Of a stretch of 64,000 bases of DNA, positions 17,023 to 26,061 are shown piece after piece; the first letter of the stretch is position 1; each line of letters starts with the position of its first letter. Under the pieces are notes generated by a model. The model saw nothing but the letters and a program-made list of their open reading frames with translations. It made no database searches and was not told the DNA's origin. The stretch is from assembly GCF_031460495.1 (NCBI RefSeq), contig NZ_JAVKTS010000001.1, positions 434,001-498,000 on the forward strand, written 5' to 3'. The translations under genes and the position numbers were made by a program. Source of the DNA: Tissierella sp. (lineage in GTDB: Bacteria; Bacillota; Clostridia; Tissierellales; Tissierellaceae).

Positions 17023-17589
17023 ATGGAGTATATGGGGGATAAAGAATACTGGGATAATAAATTTGCTATAAGAAGTGATAATCCTTTAAGTCCAGAAAAG
17101 TCAATAGTTGACAATGTAGAGTACTTTAAAAAAGGAAGCTTTCTTGATATAGCATGTGGTGATGGCAGGAATACTTTATTTTTACTTAATGAAGGTTTTA
17201 ATGTTACAGGAGTAGACTTTAGCGGTAAAGCACTGGAACGACTAAAGATGTTTGCAAAAAGAAACAGTTATTTAGTGAATACAAAAGAAATTGATTTAAC
17301 AGTACCAAATTCTTTAAATAATATTGGAATTTATGATAATATATTAATTAATCATTATAGATTAAATAAACAGCAACTTAAAGATATTGAAAGTCACATA
17401 ACTTCCGAAGGTGTTTTATTTGTTTGTGGTTTTGGAAATAAACATAAAGCTGATTCTAAAATTAAAAAGGAAGATTTAATCCAACCATCTGACTTTGAAT
17501 ATATAACAAAGTCTTTTGAATTAATTAAGTATACTGAAAATCAAGATGATAGAGGCTTTATTGTTACTTATATTTTTAGGAAAAGATAA
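17023..17589 (+). CDS. Class I SAM-dependent methyltransferase, TehB/thiopurine-like
   Basis: 188 residues. Motif I is FLDIACGDGRNTLFL (about 40-54), followed by VTGVDFSGKAL (motif II acidic residue), and a late GVLFVCGFGN strand. The opening KEYWDNKFA is common in the TehB-like/tellurite and thiopurine methyltransferase group. The substrate is unknown. GGGG at 17012-17015 is spaced for the ATG at 17023. It stands alone among unknown genes. Confidence 0.75.
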   Translation: MEYMGDKEYWDNKFAIRSDNPLSPEKSIVDNVEYFKKGSFLDIACGDGRNTLFLLNEGFNVTGVDFSGKALERLKMFAKRNSYLVNTKEIDLTVPNSLNNIGIYDNILINHYRLNKQQLKDIESHITSEGVLFVCGFGNKHKADSKIKKEDLIQPSDFEYITKSFELIKYTENQDDRGFIVTYIFRKR

Positions 17590-17666
17590 AATTAAGATAT
17601 ACTCATAGATAATTATATTTTGTAGATTATGGCGTAATTTATTTGCAGCAGAAGGAGGAGTATAGT

Positions 17667-18554
17667 TTGAAGAGGAATGGAATATATATACTAATTGGAG
17701 CACTTGTATTATCCCAATTTTCCTTATTATTAAGGATCAATAGACTGGAAAGTCAAACAGAATATACAAAAAATCAAATTAACAATTTAAGTAATGACCT
17801 TAGAAATGATATGAATGCAATCTATTCAAATGTTGATGATATGCTAAATAGAAAAGAAAGCCTTATTGAAATTAGTACTACTGAGATAGGAACTGTTAAT
17901 AGAGATAATCTAACGGTGCCCATTACTTTTACTCTTACACCTAAAGAAGTTAGTGAAAATACAATGGTTAGCCTTGATTTCAATGGTGAGTTATTACCTA
18001 TGAATAAAGCTGGTACTAGTTTTACTACTACTGTTGACCGTAGTATTTTTTCTGATGCATTACCTAATATTGTAATTGATGAAAAAGGTGTTAAAAAAAC
18101 TATGGACGGGAAGCAAATTGGTATTATAGATATTAAGAATGAAATTTTCCCCAATATGTTTCCACGACTCCTTGGTCAAGCAAGCTATAGTGGTGGTACA
18201 TATTCTAGGAGTGGAAATCTAAGTGTAGATACTAAAGAATCAAGTAAGGATATTAAGTTTACTAAGATAAGATTAGTTATTAAACTAGATGACAAGACAA
18301 TCTCTGAAGAAGATATACCAAATGAAGTATTTGATTCTGGTTATGAAATAAATAAGAAGATCCCTCTAGGTGATGGTGAGGTATGTACTATGATAGTAAT
18401 TGCAACAGATAATATAGGACTTGAACATCACTACACTGTAGACACTTGGATAGGGGGGTCTAAAATGCAAAGAGAACCATGGTTTGAGGATGAATATATA
18501 TACTCTTCTGATGGCAAGTTGCTTTGGGAACCTGAATATACAAAATCGTATTAA
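17667..18554 (+). CDS. Membrane-anchored protein with coiled coil and extracellular beta domains
   Basis: 295 residues from a TTG start at 17667; AAGGAGGAG (17652-17660) is placed for this codon, not for the upstream in-frame TTG at 17643. One membrane helix (about 5-22) is followed by a coiled coil (about 24-65) and a beta-rich region (about 68-290) with two Ig-like stretches separated by a Gly/Ser-rich segment (QASYSGGTYSRSG). Predicted to be anchored with the bulk outside. No family recognised. The absence of cysteines in the outer part except one near the end fits an extracytoplasmic protein. Confidence 0.7.
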   Translation: MKRNGIYILIGALVLSQFSLLLRINRLESQTEYTKNQINNLSNDLRNDMNAIYSNVDDMLNRKESLIEISTTEIGTVNRDNLTVPITFTLTPKEVSENTMVSLDFNGELLPMNKAGTSFTTTVDRSIFSDALPNIVIDEKGVKKTMDGKQIGIIDIKNEIFPNMFPRLLGQASYSGGTYSRSGNLSVDTKESSKDIKFTKIRLVIKLDDKTISEEDIPNEVFDSGYEINKKIPLGDGEVCTMIVIATDNIGLEHHYTVDTWIGGSKMQREPWFEDEYIYSSDGKLLWEPEYTKSY

Positions 18555-18668
18555 TAATGTAGCAAGGAAAATTAAACTCTGAAACAATGGTGGATTTTGT
18601 GGGTATTTGCGTCACAAGAAATATTTATAAGCAATACTATAAATAAGAATTTGAAAAGGAGACAGGAT

Positions 18669-18920
18669 ATGTTAGAGTTTAAATATGATATACAGTTATT
18701 GGTTGAAGGAGAGAACCTTGATGAAGATGTAATCAATGATTATTTTACAAATAATTTTAAAGGGGATTGCTTGCTGGCTGTTGGAGATAATAATTTGATT
18801 AAAATTCATTTCCATACAAATGAGCCTTGGAAGGTTCTTGAATACTGTTCTTCATTAGGAGAGATTTATGATGTTGTTATAGAGGATATGGAAAGACAAT
18901 CAAGAGGTTTGCAAGGTTAA
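18669..18920 (+). CDS. Stand-alone homologue of the FakA (YloV) middle domain
   Basis: 83 residues. The sequence follows the middle domain of the fatty acid kinase subunit FakA: KYDIQLLVEGENLDED, then LLAVGDNNLIKIHFHTNEP, then VLEYCSSLGEIYDVVIEDME. In FakA this domain lies between the DAK2 ATP-binding domain and the FakB-binding domain; here neither is present. AAAAGGAG (18655-18661) is spaced for the ATG at 18669, which argues for a real short gene, and the upstream in-frame extension to 18597 shows no homology. A regulatory role or a degraded paralogue are both possible. Confidence 0.65.
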   Translation: MLEFKYDIQLLVEGENLDEDVINDYFTNNFKGDCLLAVGDNNLIKIHFHTNEPWKVLEYCSSLGEIYDVVIEDMERQSRGLQG

Positions 18921-19151
18921 ATTCCAATTTGTAGGGATGATTAAACGAATATAATTTCGAGTCTTAGTTATTATGTGTTTTTTATTAAATAAGTCGTTGT
19001 AGTTACCCAATGTAGTAGGATGCAATATCTATCTACCCTAATATTGTAAAATAGTAGACCTTAAGAGAAGGTATTCATATAATATAGTTATAGGAAAAAT
19101 TTTGCTTCAGTATATATATAATATTGAGATTTATATAAGGGGGTTGAATGT

Positions 19152-19355
19152 ATGAAGATTTTGTTTTGGCCTTTTACATTAGCGTGGAAATTAACTGAAA
19201 GCATGATAAAGCTTACAGGTAGATTAGTGGCAGTAGTCCTAGGACTTATAGTTTTAGGTGTTGGTATTATGTTAAGTATAACTATTATTGGAGCAATTAT
19301 AGGAATACCACTTATTCTAATAGGAGTTTCTTTGATAATAAGAGGGATTTTCTGA
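19152..19355 (+). CDS. Small hydrophobic membrane protein
   Basis: 67 residues. It begins WPFTLAWKLTESMIKLTGRL (amphipathic), then has one long or two short hydrophobic segments (about 26-64) with a GAIIGIPLILIG turn. This kind of short protein is common as a conserved hypothetical in Clostridia. No function known. The 231-base gap before it (18921-19151) contains nothing I can identify except AT-rich DNA and a GGGGG ribosome binding site. Confidence 0.65.
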   Translation: MKILFWPFTLAWKLTESMIKLTGRLVAVVLGLIVLGVGIMLSITIIGAIIGIPLILIGVSLIIRGIF

Positions 19356-19400
19356 TATTCATTTACATCAAGAGTAGGGAGTACTATAATTTAAATAAGA

Positions 19401-19432
19401 AAAGTGATGAATTTATCAATATTCATCACTTT
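19401..19432. terminator. Bidirectional terminator between the small membrane protein and the hemerythrin gene
   Basis: A 12-bp perfect stem AAAGTGATGAAT / ATTCATCACTTT with an 8-base loop, followed by GATTTTGTTTTTTT on the + strand and TTTTCTTATTT on the minus strand. Confidence 0.85.
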
Positions 19433-19447
19433 GATTTTGTTTTTTTG

Positions 19448-20005
19448 CTATTTTATATACTTTGCTTCTAATTCCTCTAAAAGTGCAAGATACTTATCTT
19501 GTAGTCCAGCTTCAACGGCCATATCTTCTATTTTTTTACATTCATCTTCGATAAAAGATTTGCTGGTATCATTTAATGCATTTTCAGCAAATTTGTACAT
19601 TGCCGTATTTTCCTTTTCTATATGCCTATCTAGCAAATCTGTATAACAGATTGCATTTGCTATGATATCAAGTCTTGCTTCATCATCACCAGTTTTAAGC
19701 TTCTCAAAGGCCTTTTCAAGATTAGTCATATAAAGTCTGCCATTATCATGCTCAATATACATACCAGTAATAGCCCCGGACTTTGCAAGCTTTTCAATTT
19801 CATTATTCATAGTAACAAATAAAATATCTTCTTCTTTACCATGATGATGTTTATCAGCATAAGTTCTTACGAAGTCAATAATCTTGGGTAAGTCATTTAA
19901 ATCATAGTCTGATTTAGTCATTACTCTATAACAATAATTTCTTACTACTTTTAACATTCTCCTAATATTAGTATGCTCTTCTACCATTATTCTAATTGAT
20001 TCCAA
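19448..20005 (-). CDS. Hemerythrin (HHE) domain protein
   Basis: 185 residues from a TTG start at 20005, chosen because GAGGTGGG is correctly spaced; an in-frame GTG at 20014 lies inside that site. Four-helix HHE features: EEHTNIRR near the N-terminus, ADKHHHGKEEDILF, YIEHDNGRLYM and DRHIEKENTAMY, which supply the usual five to six His/Glu di-iron ligands. Such cytoplasmic hemerythrins bind O2 or help sense or repair oxidative and nitrosative damage. Divergent from hflK, in a block with other oxygen-related genes. Confidence 0.9.
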   Translation of the reverse strand: MESIRIMVEEHTNIRRMLKVVRNYCYRVMTKSDYDLNDLPKIIDFVRTYADKHHHGKEEDILFVTMNNEIEKLAKSGAITGMYIEHDNGRLYMTNLEKAFEKLKTGDDEARLDIIANAICYTDLLDRHIEKENTAMYKFAENALNDTSKSFIEDECKKIEDMAVEAGLQDKYLALLEELEAKYIK

Positions 20006-20139
20006 TTTTCCCACCTCACTGTGTATTTTGTCATCTATATTTTACCCAGACATAAATATTTATAACTTTATTATAAGGATTTGTTAATATTATGACGACC
20101 TGGGTATAAGTAGTAAGGAAAGAAAAAAGGAGGAATAGT

Positions 20140-21198
20140 ATGCAATTTATTATTTTATTTATTGGATTAATAGCTTATGTAGTCATTGACAAAGCTATAA
20201 AGAACAAGCAGAAAAAGAAAGATGATGACAATGTATATGAGATTAATCCTAAAGCAAAGAAAAAGTTTAATTTCGGGATAAATACCAAGCTTATATGGAC
20301 TACAATCATTGGCATTTTAGTCATAGTAGCTTTATTAACCAGTTTTTATACTGTAGATCAAACTGAATATGCCGTACTCACTACATTTGGAAAACCAAGT
20401 ACAGATATAATTGGATCAGGACTTAAATTCAAATTACCTTTTCCTATTCAAAATGTACATAAGTTGTCAAAGGAAACATTTTCATTAACATTAGGCTATA
20501 AAGAAGTAGGTAGTGATATAGTAACAAACGAATCTGAATCTAAGATGATAACAGGAGATGAAAATATTATATTAGCTGACTTGGAAGTCCAATGGAAAAT
20601 TGTGGACCCTATAGCATTCCTGTATAACACTAACAATCCAGAAACTATTTTATATAATGCCACTTCTTCATCTCTAAGAAATGTAATAGGTAGTTCTACA
20701 GTTGATGATGCACTTACAGATGGAAGAACAAAAATAATAAATGATATAAGGGAAAATCTCATTGAATTGAGTAACAACTATGAGCTAGGTGTATCAATAA
20801 TAAATGTAAACCTACAAGATGTGGACTTGCCTACAAATGAAGTAGATGCTGCATTTAAGTCAGTTACAGATGCTAGGGAAGAAAGAATTACAAAGATTAA
20901 TGAGGCGACAAAATATAGGAATGAAAAGATAAATCAAGTAGAAGGTGAACAAGCTGCTATATTAAGTAGGGCAGAAGGGGAAAAAATCAGTACAATTGAA
21001 AAGGCTAAAGGTGATGTAGCAAAATTCAATGCTATTTATTCAGAGTATAAGATGAACCCTGAAATAACCAGATATAGACTAACCATTCAAGCATTAGAAC
21101 TAGCTTATAAAGATGCTAATCTAATAATTGTAGATGATAGCGGAGATACAGTAAGATATTTACCTGTAGATAGCTTTTTGAAAAAGGGGGCAAATTAA
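20140..21198 (+). CDS. hflK: HflK-like SPFH/prohibitin protein
   Basis: 352 residues. Membrane segments at about 2-16 and 50-68, then the SPFH domain (TVDQTEYAVLTTFGKP ... GLKFKLPFPIQNVHKL) and a long helical region rich in E/K/A (about 245-300; EATKYRNEKI, AEGEKISTIEKAKG). HflK forms a large membrane ring with HflC around FtsH and modulates membrane-protein turnover. A basic 30-residue cytoplasmic stretch lies between the two hydrophobic segments. AAGGAGG precedes the ATG. It is followed without any gap by hflC (TAA then ATG). Confidence 0.88.
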   Translation: MQFIILFIGLIAYVVIDKAIKNKQKKKDDDNVYEINPKAKKKFNFGINTKLIWTTIIGILVIVALLTSFYTVDQTEYAVLTTFGKPSTDIIGSGLKFKLPFPIQNVHKLSKETFSLTLGYKEVGSDIVTNESESKMITGDENIILADLEVQWKIVDPIAFLYNTNNPETILYNATSSSLRNVIGSSTVDDALTDGRTKIINDIRENLIELSNNYELGVSIINVNLQDVDLPTNEVDAAFKSVTDAREERITKINEATKYRNEKINQVEGEQAAILSRAEGEKISTIEKAKGDVAKFNAIYSEYKMNPEITRYRLTIQALELAYKDANLIIVDDSGDTVRYLPVDSFLKKGAN

Positions 21199-22107
21199 AT
21201 GGAAAATGAAAATTCACGAACTAAGGGACCTAATAATATAGTAAAGAAAGTTCTTTATGTTTATTTGCCTATATTACTAATTTTCATTACACTACTAAGC
21301 AATATCTTTGTAATAAAGCCAAATGAATACGGTATTATAAAACAATTTGGACAGATAGTAAAAGTAATCGATAGCGATGGACTGAAAATGAAGATGCCTT
21401 TTATTCAATCAGTTTCCAAATTACCACGACATGTACTTTTTTATGATGTACCTGCTACGGAAATAAACACATTTGATAAAAAAAGAATACTTGTTGACTA
21501 TTATACATTGTGGAAGATAACCGATCCTATACAAATGTTAGAAACATTAAAAACAATAGATGGCGCAGAGGCAAGACTAAGCGATATTATGTATTCTAGT
21601 GTTAGAAATGAGCTTGGAAAATTGGAATACGGTGCAATAATCAATCCAGCAGATAATAATAGGGGTAGTATAGATTTAGTAGTGCAACAAAATATTAATG
21701 AGACACTTAAAAGCAATTCAAATGGAATTGAAATAGTAGATATTCAAATGAAGAGAATTGATTTACCAGAAAGTAATGAGCAATCTGTATATAAAAGAAT
21801 GATTTCTGAGAGAGCAAGTAAAGCTCAAGAATATTTATCTCAAGGTGATTCAGAGAAAACTAAAATCATGGCAAATGCAGATAGAGAAGTAGCTGAATTA
21901 ATAGCAAAAACTAATTCGCAGGCTCAAGAGATAATAGGGGAAGGGGAAAAAGAAGCAGCTAAGACTTATAATGATTCATACGGCCAAGATCCTGAATTCT
22001 TCAAGCTGTATACTACATTAAATTCTTATAAGACTTCAATAGATAATGAAACAGTTATTATGATTCCTATTAGTTCACCATATATTAAATATTTAATGGG
22101 AGAATAA
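21199..22107 (+). CDS. hflC: HflC-like SPFH/prohibitin protein
   Basis: 302 residues. One N-terminal membrane helix (about 16-36), then FVIKPNEYGIIKQFGQIVKV, LKMKMPFIQSV and the E/A/Q-rich helix (ERASKAQEYLSQGDSEKTKI, IIGEGEKEAAKTY) of HflC. It starts directly after the hflK stop codon, indicating translational coupling and a shared complex. Known partner FtsH is not in the window. HflKC is less common in Firmicutes than in Proteobacteria. Confidence 0.88.
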   Translation: MENENSRTKGPNNIVKKVLYVYLPILLIFITLLSNIFVIKPNEYGIIKQFGQIVKVIDSDGLKMKMPFIQSVSKLPRHVLFYDVPATEINTFDKKRILVDYYTLWKITDPIQMLETLKTIDGAEARLSDIMYSSVRNELGKLEYGAIINPADNNRGSIDLVVQQNINETLKSNSNGIEIVDIQMKRIDLPESNEQSVYKRMISERASKAQEYLSQGDSEKTKIMANADREVAELIAKTNSQAQEIIGEGEKEAAKTYNDSYGQDPEFFKLYTTLNSYKTSIDNETVIMIPISSPYIKYLMGE

Positions 22108-22181
22108 TCATAAGTGGGAATTATTTCAAAGGGATTGGGTATTAATTATATAATAGATAAAATTAATAAGGAGGTAATAAG

Positions 22182-23369
22182 ATGAGTTTTAAAATAACAG
22201 ATAAGGTAACATGGGTAGGTAAGATTGACTGGGAGCTAAGGCGCTTTCATGGTGATGAATATTCAACAGACAGAGGTTCATCTTATAATTCATACTTGAT
22301 AAAAGACGAAAAAAATGTACTTATAGACACTGTATGGACTCCCTTTGCAGATGAGTTTATTGCAAATCTAAAAAAAGAAATTGACCTAAACAAGATTGAC
22401 TATATAATAGCGCAACATGGAGAAGTAGACCATAGTGGAACACTACCATTACTTATGAAGGAGATACCAAATACTCCAATTTACTGTACAGCTAATGGAG
22501 CTAAAATACTAAAAGCACATTATCATGAAGATTGGAACTTTGTAGAAGTAAAGACTGGTGATACTCTGAATATTGGGGAATCAACACTAACATTTGTAGA
22601 AGCAAGAATGTTACACTGGCCAGACAGTATGATGACTTACATGAGTGGAGACAGTATCTTATTTAGCAATGATGCCTTTGGTCAACATTATGCATCAGAC
22701 TTAATGTATAATGACCTAGTAGACCAAGGAGAACTATTCCAAGAGGCTATAAAATACTACGCAAATATACTTACTCCATTTAGTCCGTTGGTTACAAATA
22801 AAATCAAAGAAGTATTGAGTTTCAATTTACCATTAAATATGATAGCTACATCTCATGGAGTTATTTGGAGAGATAATCCAGCGCAAATAGTACACAAATA
22901 TTTAGAGTGGGCAGATGCTTATCAAGAAAATCAAATTACAATAGTATATGACACTATGTGGAATGCAACAAGAAAAATGGCAGAAGCTATTGCAGAAGGA
23001 ATTAGATCTGTAGATAATACAGTAACTGTTAAGCTATTTAATGCAGCTCATACAGATAAGAATGATGTTATAACGGAACTATTTAAAGCTAAAGCCATAT
23101 TGTTTGGATCATCTACAGTTAACAAAGGTATTATGAATGCAACTGGTGGAATTCTTGAAATGATAAAAGGTATTGGGTTTAAGAATAAAAAAGCTGCAGC
23201 TTTTGGATCCTATGGTTGGTCTGGTGAATCTGTTGGAGTATTAGAAGAATCATTAAAAGCAGCAAAACTTGAAGTAATAGAAGGTGGAGCAAAAGAACTT
23301 TGGAATCCTGATACTCAAGCATTGGAAAGATGTAAGGAATTTGGAAAGAGTTTTGCAGAAAAACTATAG
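22182..23369 (+). CDS. fprA: Flavodiiron protein, FprA family (O2/NO reductase)
   Basis: 395 residues, the two-domain form. The metallo-beta-lactamase-like domain carries the diiron ligands in QHGEVDHSG (HxExDH), ARMLHWPDSM, SNDAFGQHY and ATSHGVIWR. The flavodoxin domain (about 250-395) has the FMN loop YDTMWNATRKMAEAIAEG and GSYGWSGE. These enzymes reduce O2 to water or NO to N2O with electrons from rubredoxin or similar carriers, protecting anaerobes. No extra rubredoxin domain. It has its own likely promoter (TTCAAA at 22125, TATAAT at 22149-22154) and a strong terminator. Confidence 0.95.
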   Translation: MSFKITDKVTWVGKIDWELRRFHGDEYSTDRGSSYNSYLIKDEKNVLIDTVWTPFADEFIANLKKEIDLNKIDYIIAQHGEVDHSGTLPLLMKEIPNTPIYCTANGAKILKAHYHEDWNFVEVKTGDTLNIGESTLTFVEARMLHWPDSMMTYMSGDSILFSNDAFGQHYASDLMYNDLVDQGELFQEAIKYYANILTPFSPLVTNKIKEVLSFNLPLNMIATSHGVIWRDNPAQIVHKYLEWADAYQENQITIVYDTMWNATRKMAEAIAEGIRSVDNTVTVKLFNAAHTDKNDVITELFKAKAILFGSSTVNKGIMNATGGILEMIKGIGFKNKKAAAFGSYGWSGESVGVLEESLKAAKLEVIEGGAKELWNPDTQALERCKEFGKSFAEKL

Positions 23370-23390
23370 AAGATAAATAATCATGTATAG

Positions 23391-23435
23391 GGGCAGGTTT
23401 CTCCTTCCAATAAGATTGGAAAGAGAAACCTGCCC
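23391..23435 (+). terminator. Strong terminator after the flavodiiron gene
   Basis: A 13-bp stem GGGCAGGTTTCTC / GAGAAACCTGCCC (23391-23403 with 23423-23435), extended by 7 more pairs (23405-23411 with 23415-23421) past one mismatch, followed by TTTCTTATT. Confidence 0.9.
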
Positions 23436-23447
23436 TTTCTTATTCTA

Positions 23448-23461
23448 TCCGAAATTGCGGA
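23448..23461. promoter_or_regulatory. Candidate activator site (UAS) upstream of the lysA sigma-54 promoter
   Basis: An imperfect inverted repeat TCCGAAATTGCGGA lies 84 bases upstream of the -24 GG, a usual enhancer distance. Related TTCGGA/TCCGGA sequences occur upstream of the second sigma-54 promoter. Binding by the activator at 28143-30002 is inference. Confidence 0.35.
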
Positions 23462-23543
23462 AAACAGTTTGTCAAATGGGAAAATACAGGGTCTAAAATT
23501 CAGTAGAAATTATAGAAACATTAAGAATTAGTCATATATATTT

Positions 23544-23559
23544 TGGCATACTTATTGCT
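23544..23559 (+). promoter_or_regulatory. Sigma-54 (-24/-12) promoter of the lysA-alr-amidohydrolase-dppA operon
   Basis: TGGCATACTTATTGCT: GG at 23545-23546 and GC at 23557-23558 are separated by exactly 10 bases, and the flanks match TGGCA-N6-TTGCW. Transcription would start near 23570, about 30 bases before the lysA ATG. Confidence 0.8.
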
Positions 23560-23601
23560 TATATAATAAGTAAAATCATTTTGTAGAGGGGATGTGTTTA
23601 A

Positions 23602-24864
23602 ATGAGCAATTATATGTTTTCAGGATGTGATACTTTTAAGCTAGCAAAAAAATATGGGACACCTTTATATATAATGTCTGAAGATTATATTAAGGAAAGA
23701 TGTAAGGAGATTAGAGAGGACTTTATAGAAAGATACCCTAATACAAGAGCTGTATATGCAAGCAAGGCATTTCTAACTAAGGAAATGGCTAGGATTATTA
23801 AAAGAGAAGGCATTGGAATGGATGTAGTATCTGGTGGAGAACTTTATACTGCAATTCAAGCTGATTTTCCCATGGAAGATATAATTTTTCATGGAAATAA
23901 CAAGACTTCTGATGAAATAGAATTAGCAATTGAAAACAATGTAGGAAGAATAGTGGTTGATAACCTTAGAGAGCTTGATTTAATTGAAGAAATAGGAAGA
24001 AAATATAATAAAAAGACATATATATTATTTAGGATTAGTCCTGGAATAGAAAGTGATACCCACAAATATATTCAAACAGGTCAGGTTGATACTAAATTTG
24101 GTATACCATTGGATAATAGAACAATTAGTGAAGCCATGGAAAAGGTAATGAGCTTAGAATTTGTTGAATTACTAGGATTTCATTTTCATATAGGATCTCA
24201 AATTTCTGATAATAAAAATCATATTAAGTCAATTGACATAATGACAAAATTAATGAAAAAGGTAAAGGATGAGTACGGCTTTGTTACTAAGGAATTAAAT
24301 ACTGGTGGAGGATATGGTATACATTATTCCCAGGATGATAAGAGAAAGCCTTTAGCTTATTTTACAGATTCCATAATGGAAGAAGTTGAAGAAAAGTGCA
24401 AGGAATACGACTTAGAAAGTCCCTTGGTCATTATAGAACCTGGGAGATGGTTAGTAGGGGAGGCAGGGATTACTGTTTATACAATAGGAACTATTAAAGA
24501 AATTCCGGGAATACGGACTTATGTTTCAGTAGATGGTGGCATGCCTGATAATCCAAGGCCTAGCCTATATGAAGCTAAGTACGAAGGGATTATAGTGAAC
24601 AAAGCAGATCAAGATTTAACTAAGACAGTAACCATAGCAGGTAAATGTTGTGAATCTGGTGATATTTTAATCTGGGATCTGAAGGTTCCAGAGATAGAGA
24701 CTGGAGATATGTTGGCTGTATTATCAACAGGGGCCTATAATTATTCTATGTCAAGTAATTACAACAGAATTCTAAGACCACCTGTGGTGATGTTATCTGA
24801 AGGCCAAGATAGATTAATAGTAAAAAGAGAAACTTATGATGATTTACTAAGGAATGATGTATAG
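23602..24864 (+). CDS. lysA: Diaminopimelate decarboxylase (PLP fold type III)
   Basis: 420 residues. Schiff-base lysine in AVYASKAFLT, HFHIGSQI, the glycine-rich phosphate loop ELNTGGGYGIHY, EPGRWLVGEAG, and the second-subunit motif KCCESGDIL, as in LysA. The reaction converts meso-diaminopimelate to L-lysine and CO2. In this place, first in a sigma-54 operon with alanine racemase and two peptidases, a catabolic role on cell-wall diaminopimelate is more likely than lysine biosynthesis; this is inference. A decarboxylase of another D-configured diamino acid is the main alternative because fold III relatives are hard to separate by eye. GAGGGG precedes the ATG. Confidence 0.87.
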   Translation: MSNYMFSGCDTFKLAKKYGTPLYIMSEDYIKERCKEIREDFIERYPNTRAVYASKAFLTKEMARIIKREGIGMDVVSGGELYTAIQADFPMEDIIFHGNNKTSDEIELAIENNVGRIVVDNLRELDLIEEIGRKYNKKTYILFRISPGIESDTHKYIQTGQVDTKFGIPLDNRTISEAMEKVMSLEFVELLGFHFHIGSQISDNKNHIKSIDIMTKLMKKVKDEYGFVTKELNTGGGYGIHYSQDDKRKPLAYFTDSIMEEVEEKCKEYDLESPLVIIEPGRWLVGEAGITVYTIGTIKEIPGIRTYVSVDGGMPDNPRPSLYEAKYEGIIVNKADQDLTKTVTIAGKCCESGDILIWDLKVPEIETGDMLAVLSTGAYNYSMSSNYNRILRPPVVMLSEGQDRLIVKRETYDDLLRNDV

Positions 24865-24902
24865 TATATAATAGAGTTAATATATTTTGGAGGAATCAAG
24901 GA

Positions 24903-26051
24903 ATGGAATTAATATTGAGAGATACATTAGTTGAGATTAATCTTGATAATATAGTTTTCAATATTAAAAGCATTAGGAAAATGCTAGGTGATGATGTAGC
25001 CATAGCGGCAGTAGTTAAAGCTAACGGATATGGACATGGGGCAGTTGGAATAGCTCAAACCCTCATGGAAAATGGAGCAGACTATTTAGCCGTAGCAACT
25101 CTTAGTGAGGCTATAGATTTGAGAAAGAGTTTTAAAGACTATAAAATATTTATTATGGGACACACTCCAGACGAATATTTAGAACATGTTGTTAAAAATC
25201 ATATAGTGCAGACAATATTTTCATATAAACAGGCTAAAATCTTAAATGAATTAGGTATAAAACACAGTAAAAAGCCTGTAGTCCATATAAAATATGATAC
25301 AGGATTTAATAGACTTGGGTTTAAGGATTGTGAAGATAGTCTGGATGAAATAGAAAAGATTTGTAGACTAAGTAACATCAATGTAGAAGGAATCTTCTCC
25401 CATCTTGCACTGGCTGGTAAGGAAGAAGATAAGTTACAGTACAATAGATTCATGACTGCCATAGAAAAGCTAGAAAAAAGACGAATTGTATTTAAATACA
25501 AACATATAGAGGATAGTATATCAGCAGTTGATTATCCAGAATATAGAATGAATATGATTAGACCTGGTGCAATATTATATGGTATCAAGGGTTTTCATTA
25601 TGGTACTTTAGATTTAAAACAAGCTCTGAGATTTAAGACAAAAATAGCTTATATAAAAAGACTCACTAAAGGTGAAGGTGTAAGCTATGATTACCTGTGG
25701 AAGGCTGAGAGAGATAGTGTAATAGGTACTCTTCCCTTTGGATATGCAGATGGCTACCCTAGAAATTTAAGAGACAAGGGATATGTTACAATTCATGGGA
25801 GGAAAGCACCCATAATAGGAATAATTTGTATGGATCAATGTATGGTTGACTTGACAGATATAGCAGAAGCAAAAGAGGGTGATGAGGTCATTATCTATGG
25901 CGATGGTTCAGATAATACATTAGACCTTCATACTGCGTCTCAATTAGCAGAAACAAACAAGAATGAAATAATCACAAGAATTTCTATGCGACCACCTAGA
26001 GTTTATATAAAAGATAATGAAATAGTAAATGTAATTAATTACATTGGATAA
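24903..26051 (+). CDS. alr: Alanine racemase (PLP fold type III)
   Basis: 382 residues. PLP lysine in AAVVKANGYGHGA (about 39), HIKYDTGFNRLGF, the RPGAILYGI block, GVSYDYLW (site of the catalytic tyrosine; most alanine racemases have SYGR/SYGA here), TLPFGYADGYPRNL and CMDQCMVDLTD. It interconverts L- and D-alanine in the cytoplasm. As the second gene of the operon it could feed D-Ala released from wall peptides into L-Ala metabolism. The altered YDYLW motif may mean a changed specificity (for example another D-amino acid). GGAGG lies upstream of the ATG; the stop overlaps the leader of the next gene by none (10-base gap). Confidence 0.9.
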   Translation: MELILRDTLVEINLDNIVFNIKSIRKMLGDDVAIAAVVKANGYGHGAVGIAQTLMENGADYLAVATLSEAIDLRKSFKDYKIFIMGHTPDEYLEHVVKNHIVQTIFSYKQAKILNELGIKHSKKPVVHIKYDTGFNRLGFKDCEDSLDEIEKICRLSNINVEGIFSHLALAGKEEDKLQYNRFMTAIEKLEKRRIVFKYKHIEDSISAVDYPEYRMNMIRPGAILYGIKGFHYGTLDLKQALRFKTKIAYIKRLTKGEGVSYDYLWKAERDSVIGTLPFGYADGYPRNLRDKGYVTIHGRKAPIIGIICMDQCMVDLTDIAEAKEGDEVIIYGDGSDNTLDLHTASQLAETNKNEIITRISMRPPRVYIKDNEIVNVINYIG

Positions 26052-26061
26052 GGAGACTAAA

